A stretch of DNA of 64,000 nt. Origin: Cryptomeria japonica. Lineage: Eukaryota; Streptophyta; Pinopsida; Cupressales; Cupressaceae. The notes beneath the pieces are model-generated. The model was not told the DNA's origin. It did no database searches and saw nothing but the letters and a program-made list of their open reading frames with translations. The DNA lies in assembly GCF_030272615.1 (NCBI RefSeq), contig NC_081410.1, forward strand, positions 191,229,619 through 191,293,618, written 5' to 3'. Both the position numbers and the translations under genes were made by a program. This document shows positions 21,640 through 33,972 of the stretch, one piece after another; position 1 is the stretch's first letter; each line of letters starts with the position of its first letter.

Positions 21640-24290
21640 ATCTTTTCCTATTTGTGGAATAACTGCTACTTAACAATTGAAAATAAACTAAAAAAAAGAA
21701 GGGGCTGGAAATAAGCAGCAACACTTATTGGAAAATAATGATGGGTGGCTTCTTTCCATTTTTTTTCCCCTAATTTATTTGCCTTCAATTTTGCATTCAA
21801 ATTGTATCTACAACAAATATAATTAAAAAAATATTTTAAAATATCATTTAAGAGGACCGCTTAAAAACAAACAACAAATTTGAATATCCATGGGGTCACC
21901 AACTCCACAAATTGTTGCACAAAAAAGTTGAGTAGTAGTTGCTAACCAAAATAAGCTAAAAAACTGCATGAGGACCTACCCTTACCCCATGTCCCCATGT
22001 GGCTGCTTATGAGCATTTTTTGTTTAAATAAGCTAAAAAACTGCATGAGGACCTACCCTTACTCCATGTCCCCATGTGGCTACTTATGAGCATTTTCTGC
22101 TTAAATTTAAGCAGCTAGAGTGTTCCCATGTAAAATTCTAATTAAGGGAAAATGATAAATTGGAATCTTTCCCTATTTTAATGGAGTAACAGCTGCTTAA
22201 AAATTGAAAATAACCCCATGTCCCCATGCGACTGCTTAAGTGCAATTTCTTCTTAAAATTAAGCAGCTAGAGTGTTCCCATGCAAATTTTTAATTAAGAG
22301 GAAAGGATAAATTGGAATCTTTTCTTATTTAAGTGGAGCAGCAGTTGCTCAAAACTTAAAAATAAGCTTTGAAAAAAAGGGGGGGTTGGAAATAAGTAGC
22401 AACTGCTTATTGAGAAGATTGACATGTGGCTCTCCGAAACAATTTCCCTCTTTTTATTTGTTTCCAATTTTTTCTCCACAATTTATGTGACCAATTAGAA
22501 TTAAATATTTCTTTTAATAAAGCAATTTAAGATGACTGCTTATTTTATAAGCAGCAAAATTTTACATTCATGGGGCCACCAGCTCCACAAATTAATGCTA
22601 AAAAAATTGAGCAGCGACTGCTAGCCAAAATAAGCTAAGCAGCCACATGGGGACCTGCCCTAAGCTTTGAAAAAAGGGGGGGCTAGAAATAAGCAGTGGC
22701 TGGTTATTGAAAAAAAAGACACATGGCTTCACCATATTTTTTCACTCTCCTATTTACTTGCCTAGAATTTTGCTTATCAATTTTATTTGTAAAAAATATT
22801 ATCAATAATTTCATTTACAAAATGAGTTAAGAAGATTGAATAAAAATAAGCAGCCATTTGACTATCCATGGGGCCACCTGCTCCACAAATTGCTCCTTAA
22901 CAAGTTGAGCAGTTGCTGCTAGCCAAAATAAGCTAAGCAACAACATGGGGACATGCCCTTAGGATGCTTACCCCATGTTCCCATGTTGCTGCTTAAGTGT
23001 GATTTCTCCTAAAAATTGCTTAAAATTAAGTAGCTAGAGTGTTCCCATGCAAATTTTTAATTAAACAAAAAAGGATAAATTACAATCTTTTCCTATTTTG
23101 GTGGAATAGTAGTTGCTTAAAAATTGAAAATAAGGATATGTTCCCATGCCACTTTATGAAATATTTGTGGAGTTGGTGGCCCCGTGAGCTTTTCTTTTCT
23201 TTTCTTTATTTTAAGTGACATCTTAAAATTGGTATTAGTAATATTAGCAATAATTTGTGTGCTTAATTTTTTTAGAAAAAATAGAAATAAAATGAAAAAA
23301 AAGAAGGAAACAAATTTGTGGAGCCACATGGAATTTTTGGCAATATGTAGTTGTTGCTTATTTCTAGCCCCCCTATTTTTCCATGACTTACCCCATCTCC
23401 CCATGCTACTACTTAAATGCAAAATCTGCTTAAAATTAAGGAGGTGGAGTTCACATAAAAAAAATTAATTAAGGAGAATGATGAATTATAAGCTTTTCCT
23501 ATTTTGGTGGAGCAACAATTGCTTAAAAAATAAAAATAAGCTTTGAAGAAAAGGGGGGGCTGAAAATAAGCAACAGTTTCTTATTGAGAAGAATGACAGG
23601 TGGCTCTACATTTTTTCCCCTCTTTTCATGTTTTCATTTTTTCTCTAAAATTTATGTGAAAATTTATTATTAGTAAAGATTATATTAAAAATACAATTTA
23701 AAATAACTGCTTATTTTTATAAGCAACAAAATTTAACTTTCATGGGGCTACCAACTCCACAATTTCCTACTTAAAAATTTGAGTAGCAGCTGCTAGCCAA
23801 AATAAGCTAAGCAACCGCAGGTCCTTATTTTCAATTCCTAAATAATAGTCACTCCGCTAAAATAGGAAAAGATTCTAAATTATCCTTTTCCAACAATTTT
23901 AAATTTGCATGGGAACACTCCAACTTCTTAAATTTAAGCATAAAATGAATTTAAGCAGCCCCATGGGGACATGGGGCAAGCTTTGAAAAAAAGGGGGAGC
24001 TCGAAATAAGCAGCAACTACTTATTCATAAGAATGACATGTAGCTTCATAGTTTTTTCTCCCTCTTTTTTATTTGTTTCCAATTTTTTTCTAAAATTTAT
24101 GTGAAAAATGATTACTTGAGATTTCCTTTAAAAAATCCAATTTAAGATGATTGCTTATTTTTAAGCAGCAAAATTCAACATTCATTGGGCAACTAGCTCC
24201 ACAAATTGCTACTAAAAAAATTGACCAGTGACTGCTAGCCAAAATAAGCTAAGCAAACACACGGGGACCTACCCTTATGTAAGTGAACAA
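21640..24290. repeat. Array of MITE-like repeats, copy B (several units)
   Basis: Roughly four to five partial units in succession, mostly in the same orientation. Recognisable marks are the terminal sequence CCCCATGTCCCCATGTGGCTG (about 21988, 22067, 22205, variant 22974) and its complement before CTACCCTTA; AGCAGCTAGAGTGTTCCCAT (22110, 22262, 23030); a GAAAAAAGGGGGGG tract (22370, 22665, 23550); and GCTAGCCAAAATAAGCTAAG (22620, 22918, 23796, 24233). One 75-bp segment is a direct duplication (about 21953-22027 and 22028-22107). No frame encodes a transposase. Adjacent units meet with right end next to left end (about 22930-23010), as in tandem or nested MITE insertion. Confidence 0.6.
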
Positions 24291-25280
24291 AAGGTCGATT
24301 TCCTTCCTTTATTGTTTGTTTATCAGTGGTTTGAATTACTTATACAACTAAGCCGAAATACTAGTGGCACTTGAAATAGTTTTTTTATCAATGTTTTAAA
24401 ATTTAAAACATTTCAACAAGCATGCTAAATGGCTTATGCACTATGTATTATCATCAAAAAGACCGATGCAATATACTTTGTTGACATAAAAATCTTCATC
24501 CACAACTTGTTTCAGTCACTCTAGAAACTTATTAAAAAGACCAATTTAGCCATATCACTTCCTTGTCGCCAGTTGGAAAGAATTTATGAACTCATTATCG
24601 GTGTTTGCATAGAGATAATAACTGGCATGTAAGGAGGAGTTGATAACTAATGTTTGAATACCCATTAGTACTTTTTATTGATTGAAAGCAAGTTGATAAA
24701 CATCATCTACAATGATTTTCTTTCATGCTTGACGTTGCATGAAGAGCTGAAAACTCGTCAAAGTGAGCGAGATTTTGTCAAGAACATCTACACAAAAGTA
24801 TTTTGTATTCCTCGTCCAGATTTTTGAAGATAATGTTCTTGTAATTTTTTTGAAGTTCCAACATTTCTCTCTAAGGTCTTGATTGTGATAACTAATGATT
24901 ATGATTTGAAATAGAAAGAGGTTTCACATTTGGGGATGATTGGAGGCCTTTCAAACAAAGAAATATTTCACACAAGATTTCAAATGCCAAAAGTTTTAAA
25001 AAATTCAAATTTAAAAATGGGGCTAATACTTGGCTCTAGAAACTAGTACCATGAGGGATGCAACATGAACCCAAAGGTTTTGCAAAGTAGTGCCCTAAGC
25101 ATTGGGCAATAGAGTCAAGGAAAAACAATAAAGGAGACTAACTAGAGAGACCAACACAAACAAAAAATGGAACGAACATAACAAAAACTTGTAACTAAAA
25201 TATGTACATGGTAGGTACCCCTATCTCAAAATACTCCAGGATGGTCATATACAAATCCATTTCAAGTTGAGAGAAATAGG
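24291..25280. other. Non-coding flank of copy B
   Basis: Matches 8311-9308 of copy A closely and contains no gene. It ends with ATAGG (25276-25280), the left target duplication of element X. Confidence 0.75.
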
Positions 25281-26765
25281 TGTGTGCGGGAAAAGTGGTG
25301 CAAAGAAACAGAAATTTTGGTCTTAAAAGGGTCCACACACCAATGGGACTCTTGGTGCAAGTTATGGAGCTATATTGAATAGCTCAACTCCCCAAGGGAC
25401 GTTCCATTGTTCTCTATCTCATAGGATCCCTCAAGTCAATGACTTTTCTCTCATATCACCGAGCAAAGTGACTTCAGGAATGACAACTCCAAGACTGAGG
25501 GATGTTTGATCAACTTAATATGAATGCATTCCTAGTTATGCATGATATTAAATCTAATATGATTTAAACTAGCATGGATATGATGATAAGATAAAAGATT
25601 AGTAAAACCTATCCTAACATGATATAGTAGTCTAATATGAGAAGTCTATGATAATGGAAATGCTTCTTAAAATGCTTATTAAGATGATTTCTATTCAAAG
25701 AGAGGCTAAATGTTTGATTTAAAAATGATTATGGATTGGATGCATGAAATTTGGATACTTAGTAAAATGGCTATAAGTTTGATACTAAAGACTTGGATAT
25801 AAAAATGAAGAATGAGAGCTCTATTTATAGGAAAAATAGGGCAATGGATGGTCAAGATTGGATAATATTAACAAGGGCCAGGATTGAAAGTTATCAATCC
25901 ATGTTTACAATTCTCACTAATGAAATGGTGACAATTGTCAACAAAAGACTGCTTGAGAGGAGATGTAAGAAGCATTAAATGCTTGAGAAGACATGATGGT
26001 TACCTTAGGAGGTAAGGGTTAAGGTTAGGCTAAGGTTATCCATTGGATAAAGCTTTTACCCAAAGGATAAACTCTTGTGCAAGGGTTAAAGGGATAATCA
26101 TGGTCAAAGCAATGAATGCTTGATGAGACCCTTGGGTTAGATAATGGTTGAGTTAGAGAGATAGTCTCTAATCATGCAAGAAGGTTGAGTTAACCATTAA
26201 TGGTTAGGAAGACTTTAAAGGTTAACTTGTTGAAGACATAAGGCCTTTAATGGTTTTCAAAGACTTTGAGGGTTTGAGAAGTGACTTCCCTTTGCTTAGG
26301 GATGTGACGATTTTTAGGAGATGGACCAGGATAATTTAGAAGTGATTAGAAGAATCTAGAAGGGGTTTAGAGAGGAAAGTGGGAGATGTAGGATTTTGCA
26401 AGTGGATGGAGGGGAATTTTAATTTAAATAAATTACTTATTTCAACAAAAATAGATGCAACTTGCATAAATACAAGTGGGGGATTAAAAAAAATAAATTA
26501 GATTTATTTACTTGCAAGGATTAATTTAATTAAATGTAAATTTAATTAAAAGGGGAGAAAGTGGAATTAATTAAATAAAGTGATTTATTTAATTAAAGGT
26601 TATGAAAGGTTTAGGTGAATTTAATTAAATAAATTGAGTAATTCATTTAATTAAATAGATGAATGTGAATAATTTAATTAAATATAATTTAATTAAATAG
26701 AGAAATGAGGGTAAAATGAATATTAAATATTCACTTAGGAAAGTGGTCATTTTTATACGTCTACA
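25281..26765 (-). repeat. 3' LTR of element X
   Basis: Plus-strand ends TGTGTGCGGG and GTCTACA; matches 47503-48972. It contains an AT-rich array of TTTAATTAAAT phrases at about 26519-26700. The left copy has one more of these phrases than the right copy. Confidence 0.92.
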
Positions 26766-26785
26766 TTTTGCCCCTCTTTGAAGTG
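26766..26785 (-). promoter_or_regulatory. Polypurine tract of element X
   Basis: On the minus strand CAAAGAGGGGCAAAA precedes the 3' LTR start TGTAGACG directly. Confidence 0.8.
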
Positions 26786-27860
26786 ACGGGTGTGCACATG
26801 TTGATTCAAAGAAAATTTGTCGGATATGCTGTCAAAATTTGATTGATATGATGTCATGTGTCGACATGTTGATATGATGCCCTAGATTTGAATCTTGATG
26901 AATGATATTGATGATGAATCGATATGAAGAATTGATTTGATATGAAAAGTTGATATGAGACTGATGTCGATATGAAACTAATATGAAATTGATGTCGAGA
27001 TTTGATACGATAATTCCCCCTCGAGAAATCATTCGTGCACTAAAGACATGAATGATCTCTCAAAAGAAGAAGAATTCTATTTGAAAGATAGAAGAGTGGA
27101 TAGTGATGACATGCATGGGTTTGATAAGATTGATTACATTGATTGGATTGAGATTAAGATTGATTAGATTGAGATCAAGTCTGATTTCAGGTATGACACC
27201 TCCTATATAAGACAAAGATGATCGAAGCGTCTGGTTTCAAGAATGACACCGCCTGTATAAGACAAAGATGATCAAAGCATATGGTTTCAGGAATAATACC
27301 ACCTGTATAAGACAAAGATGGTCAAAGCATCTGGTTTCAAGAATGATATATCCTATATAAGAGTTGATCAAAATGTCTGGTTTCAAGAACGATATATCTT
27401 GTATAAGAGCTGATCAAAACGTCTAGTTTTAGGAACGATATATCCTGTATAAGAGCTGATCAAAATGTCTAGTTCAGGAAAGATACATCCTGTATAAGAC
27501 ATGATAGATGATAGTTGGAAGAATGATGAAGATATTGAAGTGAAGAAAGATTCCAGGACGATGTGATAGATATGCATGTTTCTATGATGATTATGTAATG
27601 CTTAGATAATAATGCTCTTGATTTTGATTATGATGTATGAGCCATGCTGAAATGAGAATATGATGATGAATTTCTATTTTGATTTTTTTGATGTATGATA
27701 TGATAATGATGTGAGATGTATTTGAAAATGAGATGTATGATAATGATAATGATAATGATGTGAGATGTATCTTGATGTATTTTGATGATATGCAAGTTTG
27801 TTTAAAATGATATCCAACTAAATGCAAGTTTAAAATGATATGCAACTAAATGCAAGTTTA
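26786..27860 (-). other. 3' non-coding region of element X, distal part
   Basis: Between integrase and polypurine tract element X has about 2.1 kb of non-coding DNA, split by LINE1. This part holds repeated TTGATATGA phrases (26820-27010), the 7-copy array at 27173-27502, GATAATGATGTGAGATGTAT repeats (27690-27775), and two 28-bp units AAAATGATATGCAACTAAAT.. at 27800-27860. I see no gene. Confidence 0.7.
27173..27502. repeat. Tandem repeat of 45-50 bp, seven copies, in element X
   Basis: Each unit begins GATCAAA (or a variant), continues with TCTGGTTTCAGGAA, and ends TGTATAAGACAAAGAT or, in the last units, TGTATAAGAGCT. The first three units are 50 bp and the later ones about 46 bp, so two sub-types are arranged in blocks. 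Confidence 0.85.
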
Positions 27861-27939
27861 TTGATGGCAACACTTAGGAAAAATTTAAGCAACAAACGTC
27901 AATAACCGATAGTTCTTTAGGTAAAAAAGGAGCAGGGAG

Positions 27940-29789
27940 ATGGAGGGAGCTGCCTAGAATTCAAATTTGAGTGGGAGTTTTGGTTCAGTGTTGGGACAGA
28001 TTGGTGCAGATTATTCAGAGATTCCTGCAGATGGAGGGAGCTCAGATAGTAAGGATCCCGATGCTCCCTTGGATTTAGGGGACCCAGGGGGAGGAACAAG
28101 GTTGCAAGAAGAGCAGATAGTAGGTGTTAGCGGGAAAGGTCAAGCTCAAACTTCAAAATCAGGAGATGGCAACTCGGAAGGAGCCCTAGGACAACAAGCA
28201 GCTAGCAGTTTAGAGAACATGGTGGAAGGTAAAGTATCTCCTAAAAAGGATCTTCCGTCGACCTCAGAGGATCTTAAGGGGGGACCCAGTTTGAATGGAC
28301 ATACACGTAAGTGGTCCTCTTTGTTCGGAGTCAAACCTAAAGGTAAGTTCTCTCTACCCCCGGTTAAAAATACCTCGAATGTGTCTCAGGGCAAGTTTGC
28401 TATCTCTGTTCCAGACCAAATCATAGACCAAAACATTGCTAGAATGGAAAATACTTTGATTGGTAATTTTGTTGGGTCTAGACCGAACATAGAGATTGTT
28501 CGTGGGTTTGTGAAAAGAAAGCGAAACCTGAAAGGCTAGGTTGATGTGGTTGCAATGAACAAAGTTTGTCTATCCTTCTCTTTTTCTTGTGATGAGGACA
28601 AAAGAAACATTCTATGTAGTGGTTCATGGGCAATAGGTAAATATATCATGTACATCTAGAAGTGGTACCCTAATGCGGGAAAAGGAAAAAAATTTCTGGT
28701 TCAAGTTCCGGTCTGGAGTAAACTCCCTGGGCTACCAATGGAATTCTAGGAGGAAGATGTGCTAGCAGGAATAGCCAATACCTTTGGGGAGCTTATCGCT
28801 ATTGACCAGGTCACGACATCCAGAAGAAGGCTTATTTATGCTAGAATTTGTGTTGGAGTTGGACCTGGTTCGAGCATGCCAGAGGAAATAAAGATATAAT
28901 CTAAACTGGGGAAGTGGAGGCAGAATATTGTTTATGAATCAATCCCTTTTTCCTGCTTTCAGTGCAAAAAAGTAGGACACTGGGCTAAAAAATGGCCCAA
29001 TAACGAGGGTAAATCTTATTCGCAAGCTAAGGTTTGGAAAAAAGTTGATAGTTCTCTAAAAGTAGTGGAGTCCAATGACCTAGATCAGGAGAAACAGTCT
29101 CAGGTTGGAAGGATGGAGGAAGAACTCATCAGTGAAATGGGAAATGATCTAAAGAAAGTAGATAGCAAAACAATAGATCCTCAGGAGATGGAGCAGAACG
29201 GTAAGGATTCAGAGTATGGAAAAAAAAGTCAATAAACAGAATGAGGAATCAGAAGAGGATAAGACAGAGTTAGTCTTAGATAAGTTTGAGAGTAAAGGAG
29301 ATAAAAATCCCATAGATAACAAAGAGGAAGGAGATAATTTCAACCTTGTATCAAATTCTCAGGATCTGGACAAAGATACAGATTAGTTCCAGGAGGCCCA
29401 ACCTGATAATATTCTAGATCAAGAGCTATCGGAAATCTCATTAGTTTCCCCAGCAAAAGTAAAGCTGACCTTTCCGGAGGAAAAAGGTCCAAAATGGGGA
29501 GATGAGGAAGACATCAGAAAGGCACTAGGGAAGAGTGAAACAAAGCAAGAGGAAGAAAAAGTAGTAGAGGACAAAAAAAAGAACAAGAAAAAAAAAAAAG
29601 AATAACAATAACCTTATCAATAGTACGATGACTAGAAATACCAGAAGCAGGCTTGGGGATGTGGGGGTGCAATACACTTCTCCAGGAAGACTTTCAAATG
29701 CAAAAAAAAGATCAATGCAAACAAGCAAGAATATAGAAAATGGTACTCAAAGAACCATCTTTGAGGTAGGTATTTCTAAAAATCCATGA
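27940..29789 (+). pseudogene. LINE1 ORF1: DUF4283 / zinc-knuckle protein
   Basis: ORF1 proteins of plant LINEs bind element RNA and form the ribonucleoprotein. I choose ATG 27940 because it follows the short leader and is in frame with the long N-terminal part after one premature TAG at 27955. The N-terminal third is Gly/Ser-rich; the middle (about 28430-28870) reads as DUF4283 (GNFVGSRPNIEIVRGFVKRK, later VQVPVWSKLPGLPMEF); a CCHC knuckle follows at 28954-28995 (CFQCKKVGHWAKKW, last Cys replaced by Trp); the rest is charged and Lys/Glu-rich. Further stops lie at 28537 and near 28660, 28748 and 28899, and frameshifts lie near 29225 and in the A-rich run 29573-29600. The frame closes with TGA 29787-29789, overlapping the ORF2 start as ATGA. 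Confidence 0.75.
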
Positions 29790-32700
29790 AGATCATCTCT
29801 TGGAATATTTGAGGACTAAATAGCCCTCACAAACATGATTTAGTTAAAAATATGATCAGAGATAAAAACCCTGATATTTTTTTGATTCAAGAAACTAAGA
29901 TGGTGAAAGATAAAGTAGAAAGCTTGAAGATGTTCAAAAATGGAGGAGTTAGTGGAGGGAGTTTGGAAGGTGCTTCGGGAGGAATTGTTACCTTCTAGAA
30001 CAAAAATAATGTAGAAGGTGAGGTGCTGATTCAGGACAACAATTTGGCTTGTATTAGATTTAAGCATCTTAAAAATTGCACTACTTGGATCCTAACTAAT
30101 TTATATGCTCCTAACACTAAGACTGTTAGAAGTGAGCTATGGAGATATCTTACTGGGTTAAGAAGCAGGTTTGCTGAGGACAACTAGATTATCAGGGAGA
30201 CTTCAACACCCCCTTGAAGGAAAATGAGAAAAAGGGAGGGAGTCAAGCTAATCTGGACATTAGATTGGATTTAATGAACTTTATTAACAATAATGTCATC
30301 CATGACCTAGAGCTGCAAGGAGTTAAATTCACTTGGACCAATAGAAGAAGTGGGGAGGATTTGATTCAGGTTAGACTTGATAGAGCTATTCTATCCTTAG
30401 ATTGGTTTAACCTTCATGACTACTCTTTATCTTCTCATATAAGGGTAGGATTTGACCATTATCCAATAACCTTTACAGCTGAAGCTAAGAATAGAAGGAG
30501 GCATTTCCCTTACAGATTTGAAAGAATGTGGACTAGGCACCCGGATCTAGAGAGTAAGATTAAGGATTGGTGGCAAGTCAGTATTGAAGGAAATGCCATG
30601 TATAGAGTGGTTAAAAAGCTTAAGGTTATTAAAGATAATGTTAAGAAGTGGAATAAGGAATGCTTTGAGAATATCTTTGCCTCGAAAGCCACTATTCTTT
30701 TAGAGCTTAAGGAAATCCAGGATGGGATACATAATAATTGTCATACTAATATGTCTAGAGATATTGAGGATGCTATTCTTATGAGATACCATGATATTAT
30801 TGCTAAAGAGGAAACATACTAGAAACAAAGATCAAGAAATGTCTGGTTGAAGGAAGGGGACAAGAATACTAAATACTTCCATGTGTCCACCCTAAGACAT
30901 AAGGCCATTAATAGAATAGCCCATATTAAAGTGAAAGGCAGATGTGTTGAAGAAGATGAACCCATGAGCAGGGCTTCTATGGACTTTTTTTCCAACTTAC
31001 TTGCTAAGGATCAGACTTTGGATATGCAAGCCCAAAGGTATCTCTTGGACAATATACCTACCATTTTAGGGGATGACCAAAATGCTCACTTGACTGCTAT
31101 GCCTTCCCATGATGAAATTCTAATAGCCATCAACTCCTTCGAAGGCAACAAGGCCTCAGGCCCAGATGGTTTTCCCATGTTTTTCTTTCAAAAGTATTGG
31201 CATATTATTGGAGATGATGTGTCTAGAGCTATGAAAGAGTTTTTTGGTGCCAGAATTTTTTTGAAAGAAGTTAATGGTACTTTTATTTCTCTTATCCCCA
31301 AGAAGATGGGGGCTAACACCATGGATCTCTTTAGACCTATAAGTCTATGAAACTCTCTTTATAAGATAATTTCCAAGGTTCTGACCTCTAGAATCCTAAA
31401 GTTGCTTCCCTCTATCATTTCGCCTTAGCAAAGTGGTTTTGTCACGGGTAGACAAATTTTGGATTCGATCATCACTGTCCATGAAAATATCCACTCTTTA
31501 TCTTTCTCTAAAAAAGAAGGTTTTTTTCTGAAGCTAGACCTCTCTAAAGCCTATGACAAAGTGGATTGGGATTTTATGATGGAAGTTCTCTCTTCTTTTG
31601 GCTGCAACTCTAGAAGTATTAGTCTTATCAGGCAATTAGTCTCTTCGGTTTCTTTCTATGTTTTAATGAATGGTTCTCCTTCTCCTTTTTTTAAAGCTTC
31701 TAGAGGCCCTAGGCAGAGGGATCATCTATCCCCGATTATCTTTATTATTTTGGCAGAGTGTCTGGGGAGATGTATTGGGAAGCTGGTTGAGAAAAGGGAG
31801 TTCTGTGGTTTGAATCCATCTTCTGCGGATCAAATATTTTCCCATTAGCAGTTTGTTGATGATTCTATAATAATAGGGAAAGCTACAGTAAAGGGTTCTA
31901 GAAGTTTAAAGAAGGCTCTGGATAGCTATGGAGCTGCTACTGGACAACTTATTAACTAGTCTAAAAGCTTTATGTATTTTATCAATACCCCGGAGAGAAG
32001 GAGGATTAAAATTAGTAATATCCTAGGTTGTCAAGTTGGAAATCTTCCAGCCTCTTACTTAGGGCTACCCTTATGCCATGATCCACCTGATTCTTTTTGG
32101 GGAGCCTTGGTGGACAAATTCCATAAGAAGCTGGCTAGTTGGAAGGGGGCTCTTCTTAGTCAAGCTGGTAAGGTTCAATTGCTGAAATCTACTCTACAAA
32201 GTATCCCTTCTATGCCATTAGTCTCTTTAGAATTCCTACCAAGTATGCAGAGGCCATTGAAAAGATTCAAAGAACTTTTTTATGGACTGGGGTTGAGGAG
32301 AAGAAGAGAATGAATTTGATTGCATGGAAGAAGGTTTGCAGGCCTATAAGAAAGGGAGGACTGAGTCTTAGAAGAATAAGAGACATAAATGAGTTCCTTA
32401 TGGCCAAGTAGATTTGGAGAGGGTATAAAAATCAAGGAGAATGGAAACTGATATGGGACAAAAAATATAAAAGTCAATGTCCGACCCTTCAAAGCTTCCT
32501 TAAAGCGGATAATGTCCCAATTGGGTCCAATATCCAGAAAACTGTTTATAGAACTAGAAACTTAATTGTCAAAGGTGCAAAATGGAAAATGGGGAAAGGG
32601 AATCTTATCCAATTCTGGGATGATTCTTGGTTACTGCATTCCCCTTTGAATGAAGACCCTGAGTGGAGCAGATTTCGGAACCAATGCAAGGAAAGATTTG

Positions 32701-33972
32701 GATCTAAGGCGGATGATTACTGGGAAGATGGAAAGTGGAAGGATTTATCTCAGGTGGATGATTACTGGGAAGATGGAACAAAGTTATGAACTCTATGGTA
32801 AGGGTTGAAGAGGAAGACCAATTAATTTGGAAACTCGCAGCTAGTGGTACCTTCACTATGGCTTATTTGTATCATCAACAATTCTCCAACATGGAAAGCC
32901 CATGCTGGGCTAAGGCATGGGTGAAAGGCCTCACCCCTAAGATTAACATTTTTTTCTGGATAGACCTACAAGATAAAATTCTTACTACTGAGAATATCAA
33001 AAAAAGAGGTATTAGTATGCCTAGTGTTTGTATTCTTTGTAAGTAGAAGGAGGAGACCATTCATCATACGCTCTTTAATTTCCCTTTCTCTGCTGATGTC
33101 TGGGAAAGCTGTCTGGACCACTTCAAAATCAGTTGGGGTTTCCTTGAGTTGATTCAGGAGGTTTTCAACTCTTGGCATCATCCTTCAAGGAATAAAACCA
33201 CAACTTTATTATGGAAAATCGCCCTTCCTCATATGTGTTGGGGTATATGGAAAGAGAGAAATGATAGAATTTTTAGAGAAAAGGTTTCTAAGGAAAAAAT
33301 TGTGTTTGAGAAGATAAAAAGAAATATAGTGGAAAATATGAATATCATAGGAGGCATTGATAATCCCCAAGATAAGGATGATCAATTTATCTACAAAAAG
33401 TGGAGATTAAAGGGTCGAGAACACTCTTAGATCAACCTTAGAGAGGGTGTGATATGGAGCAGTCCACCCAAAGGATGAATGAAAATTAATTTTGACGGTG
33501 CCTCAAAGGGTAACTCGGGTGTTGCGGGATGTGGAGTGGTACTTAGGGACGAATGGGGGAACTGCAAAATCATAAAAAGTATTCCCATAGGAAATCAGAC
33601 AAATCATGTTGCCAAAGAGATGGCGGCTTACCATGGGATGATCCTTGCTAAGGAAGCTAAATGCACTAAAGTTTGGTGTGAAGGAGACTCTTTGAACATA
33701 ATCAATTGTTTAAATATGAAATTCCCGCCTTCATGGTCTATTAGTAATGCCATTAAAGCAACTAGGAAAATCAGCGAATAATTTGAAATGTGTTTTTACA
33801 CGTGTATAGGGGGGCCAACTCCTATGCTGATTGGGCTGCCAACCTGGCTTGCCAATCGGAAGACATCATTACTAGTCATGGTGAAAGTGAGATTGCAAGT
33901 GAAATGAAATCCTTGCTTAATCTGGACTAGAGCCAGGCTAGACAATGTGGTACTTTTAATCATTATTTCTAA
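29786..33972 (+). pseudogene. LINE1 ORF2: endonuclease-reverse transcriptase-RNase H
   Basis: The catalytic polyprotein of an L1-like plant LINE. Start ATG 29786 opens MKIISWNI, the first strand of an apurinic-type endonuclease; IQETK, YAPN, a broken Gly-Asp-Phe-Asn at about 30200 (one base lost), LDRAI and FDHYPI follow. The RT begins near 30847 and shows NKASGPDGF, FRPISL, SGFVTGRQI, KLDLSKAYDKVDW, RQRDHLSP (normally RQGDPLSP) and the FVDD active site at about 31852-31863. A zf-RVT segment spans about 32816-33110. A type-I RNase H lies at 33479-33850 with FDGASKGN, an AKEMAAY Glu and EGDS. There are at least four frameshifts (near 30200, 32260, 32770, 33815) and about ten premature stops, mostly TAG. 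It closes with TAA 33970-33972. Confidence 0.85.
32715..32777 (+). repeat. Small internal duplication in LINE1 ORF2
   Basis: GATGATTACTGGGAAGATGG occurs at about 32715 and again at about 32757. The second copy coincides with a frameshift, so a replication slip of about 42 bp probably broke the frame here. Confidence 0.7.

Noticed and set aside
23117-23468. Two overlapping frames of 94-101 codons in the MITE-like array
   Set aside because: Low-complexity Phe/Lys-rich translations of AT-rich repeat DNA; not conserved in the matching segment of copy A.
25793-25978. 61-codon frame repeated at 48014-48199
   Set aside because: It lies in the two LTRs of element X; conservation reflects the LTR repeat, and there is no recognisable domain.
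27967-28539. ORF1 start at TTG 27967
   Set aside because: ATG 27940 is in the same frame and separated only by one TAG of the type that recurs through the element, so it is the better ancestral start.
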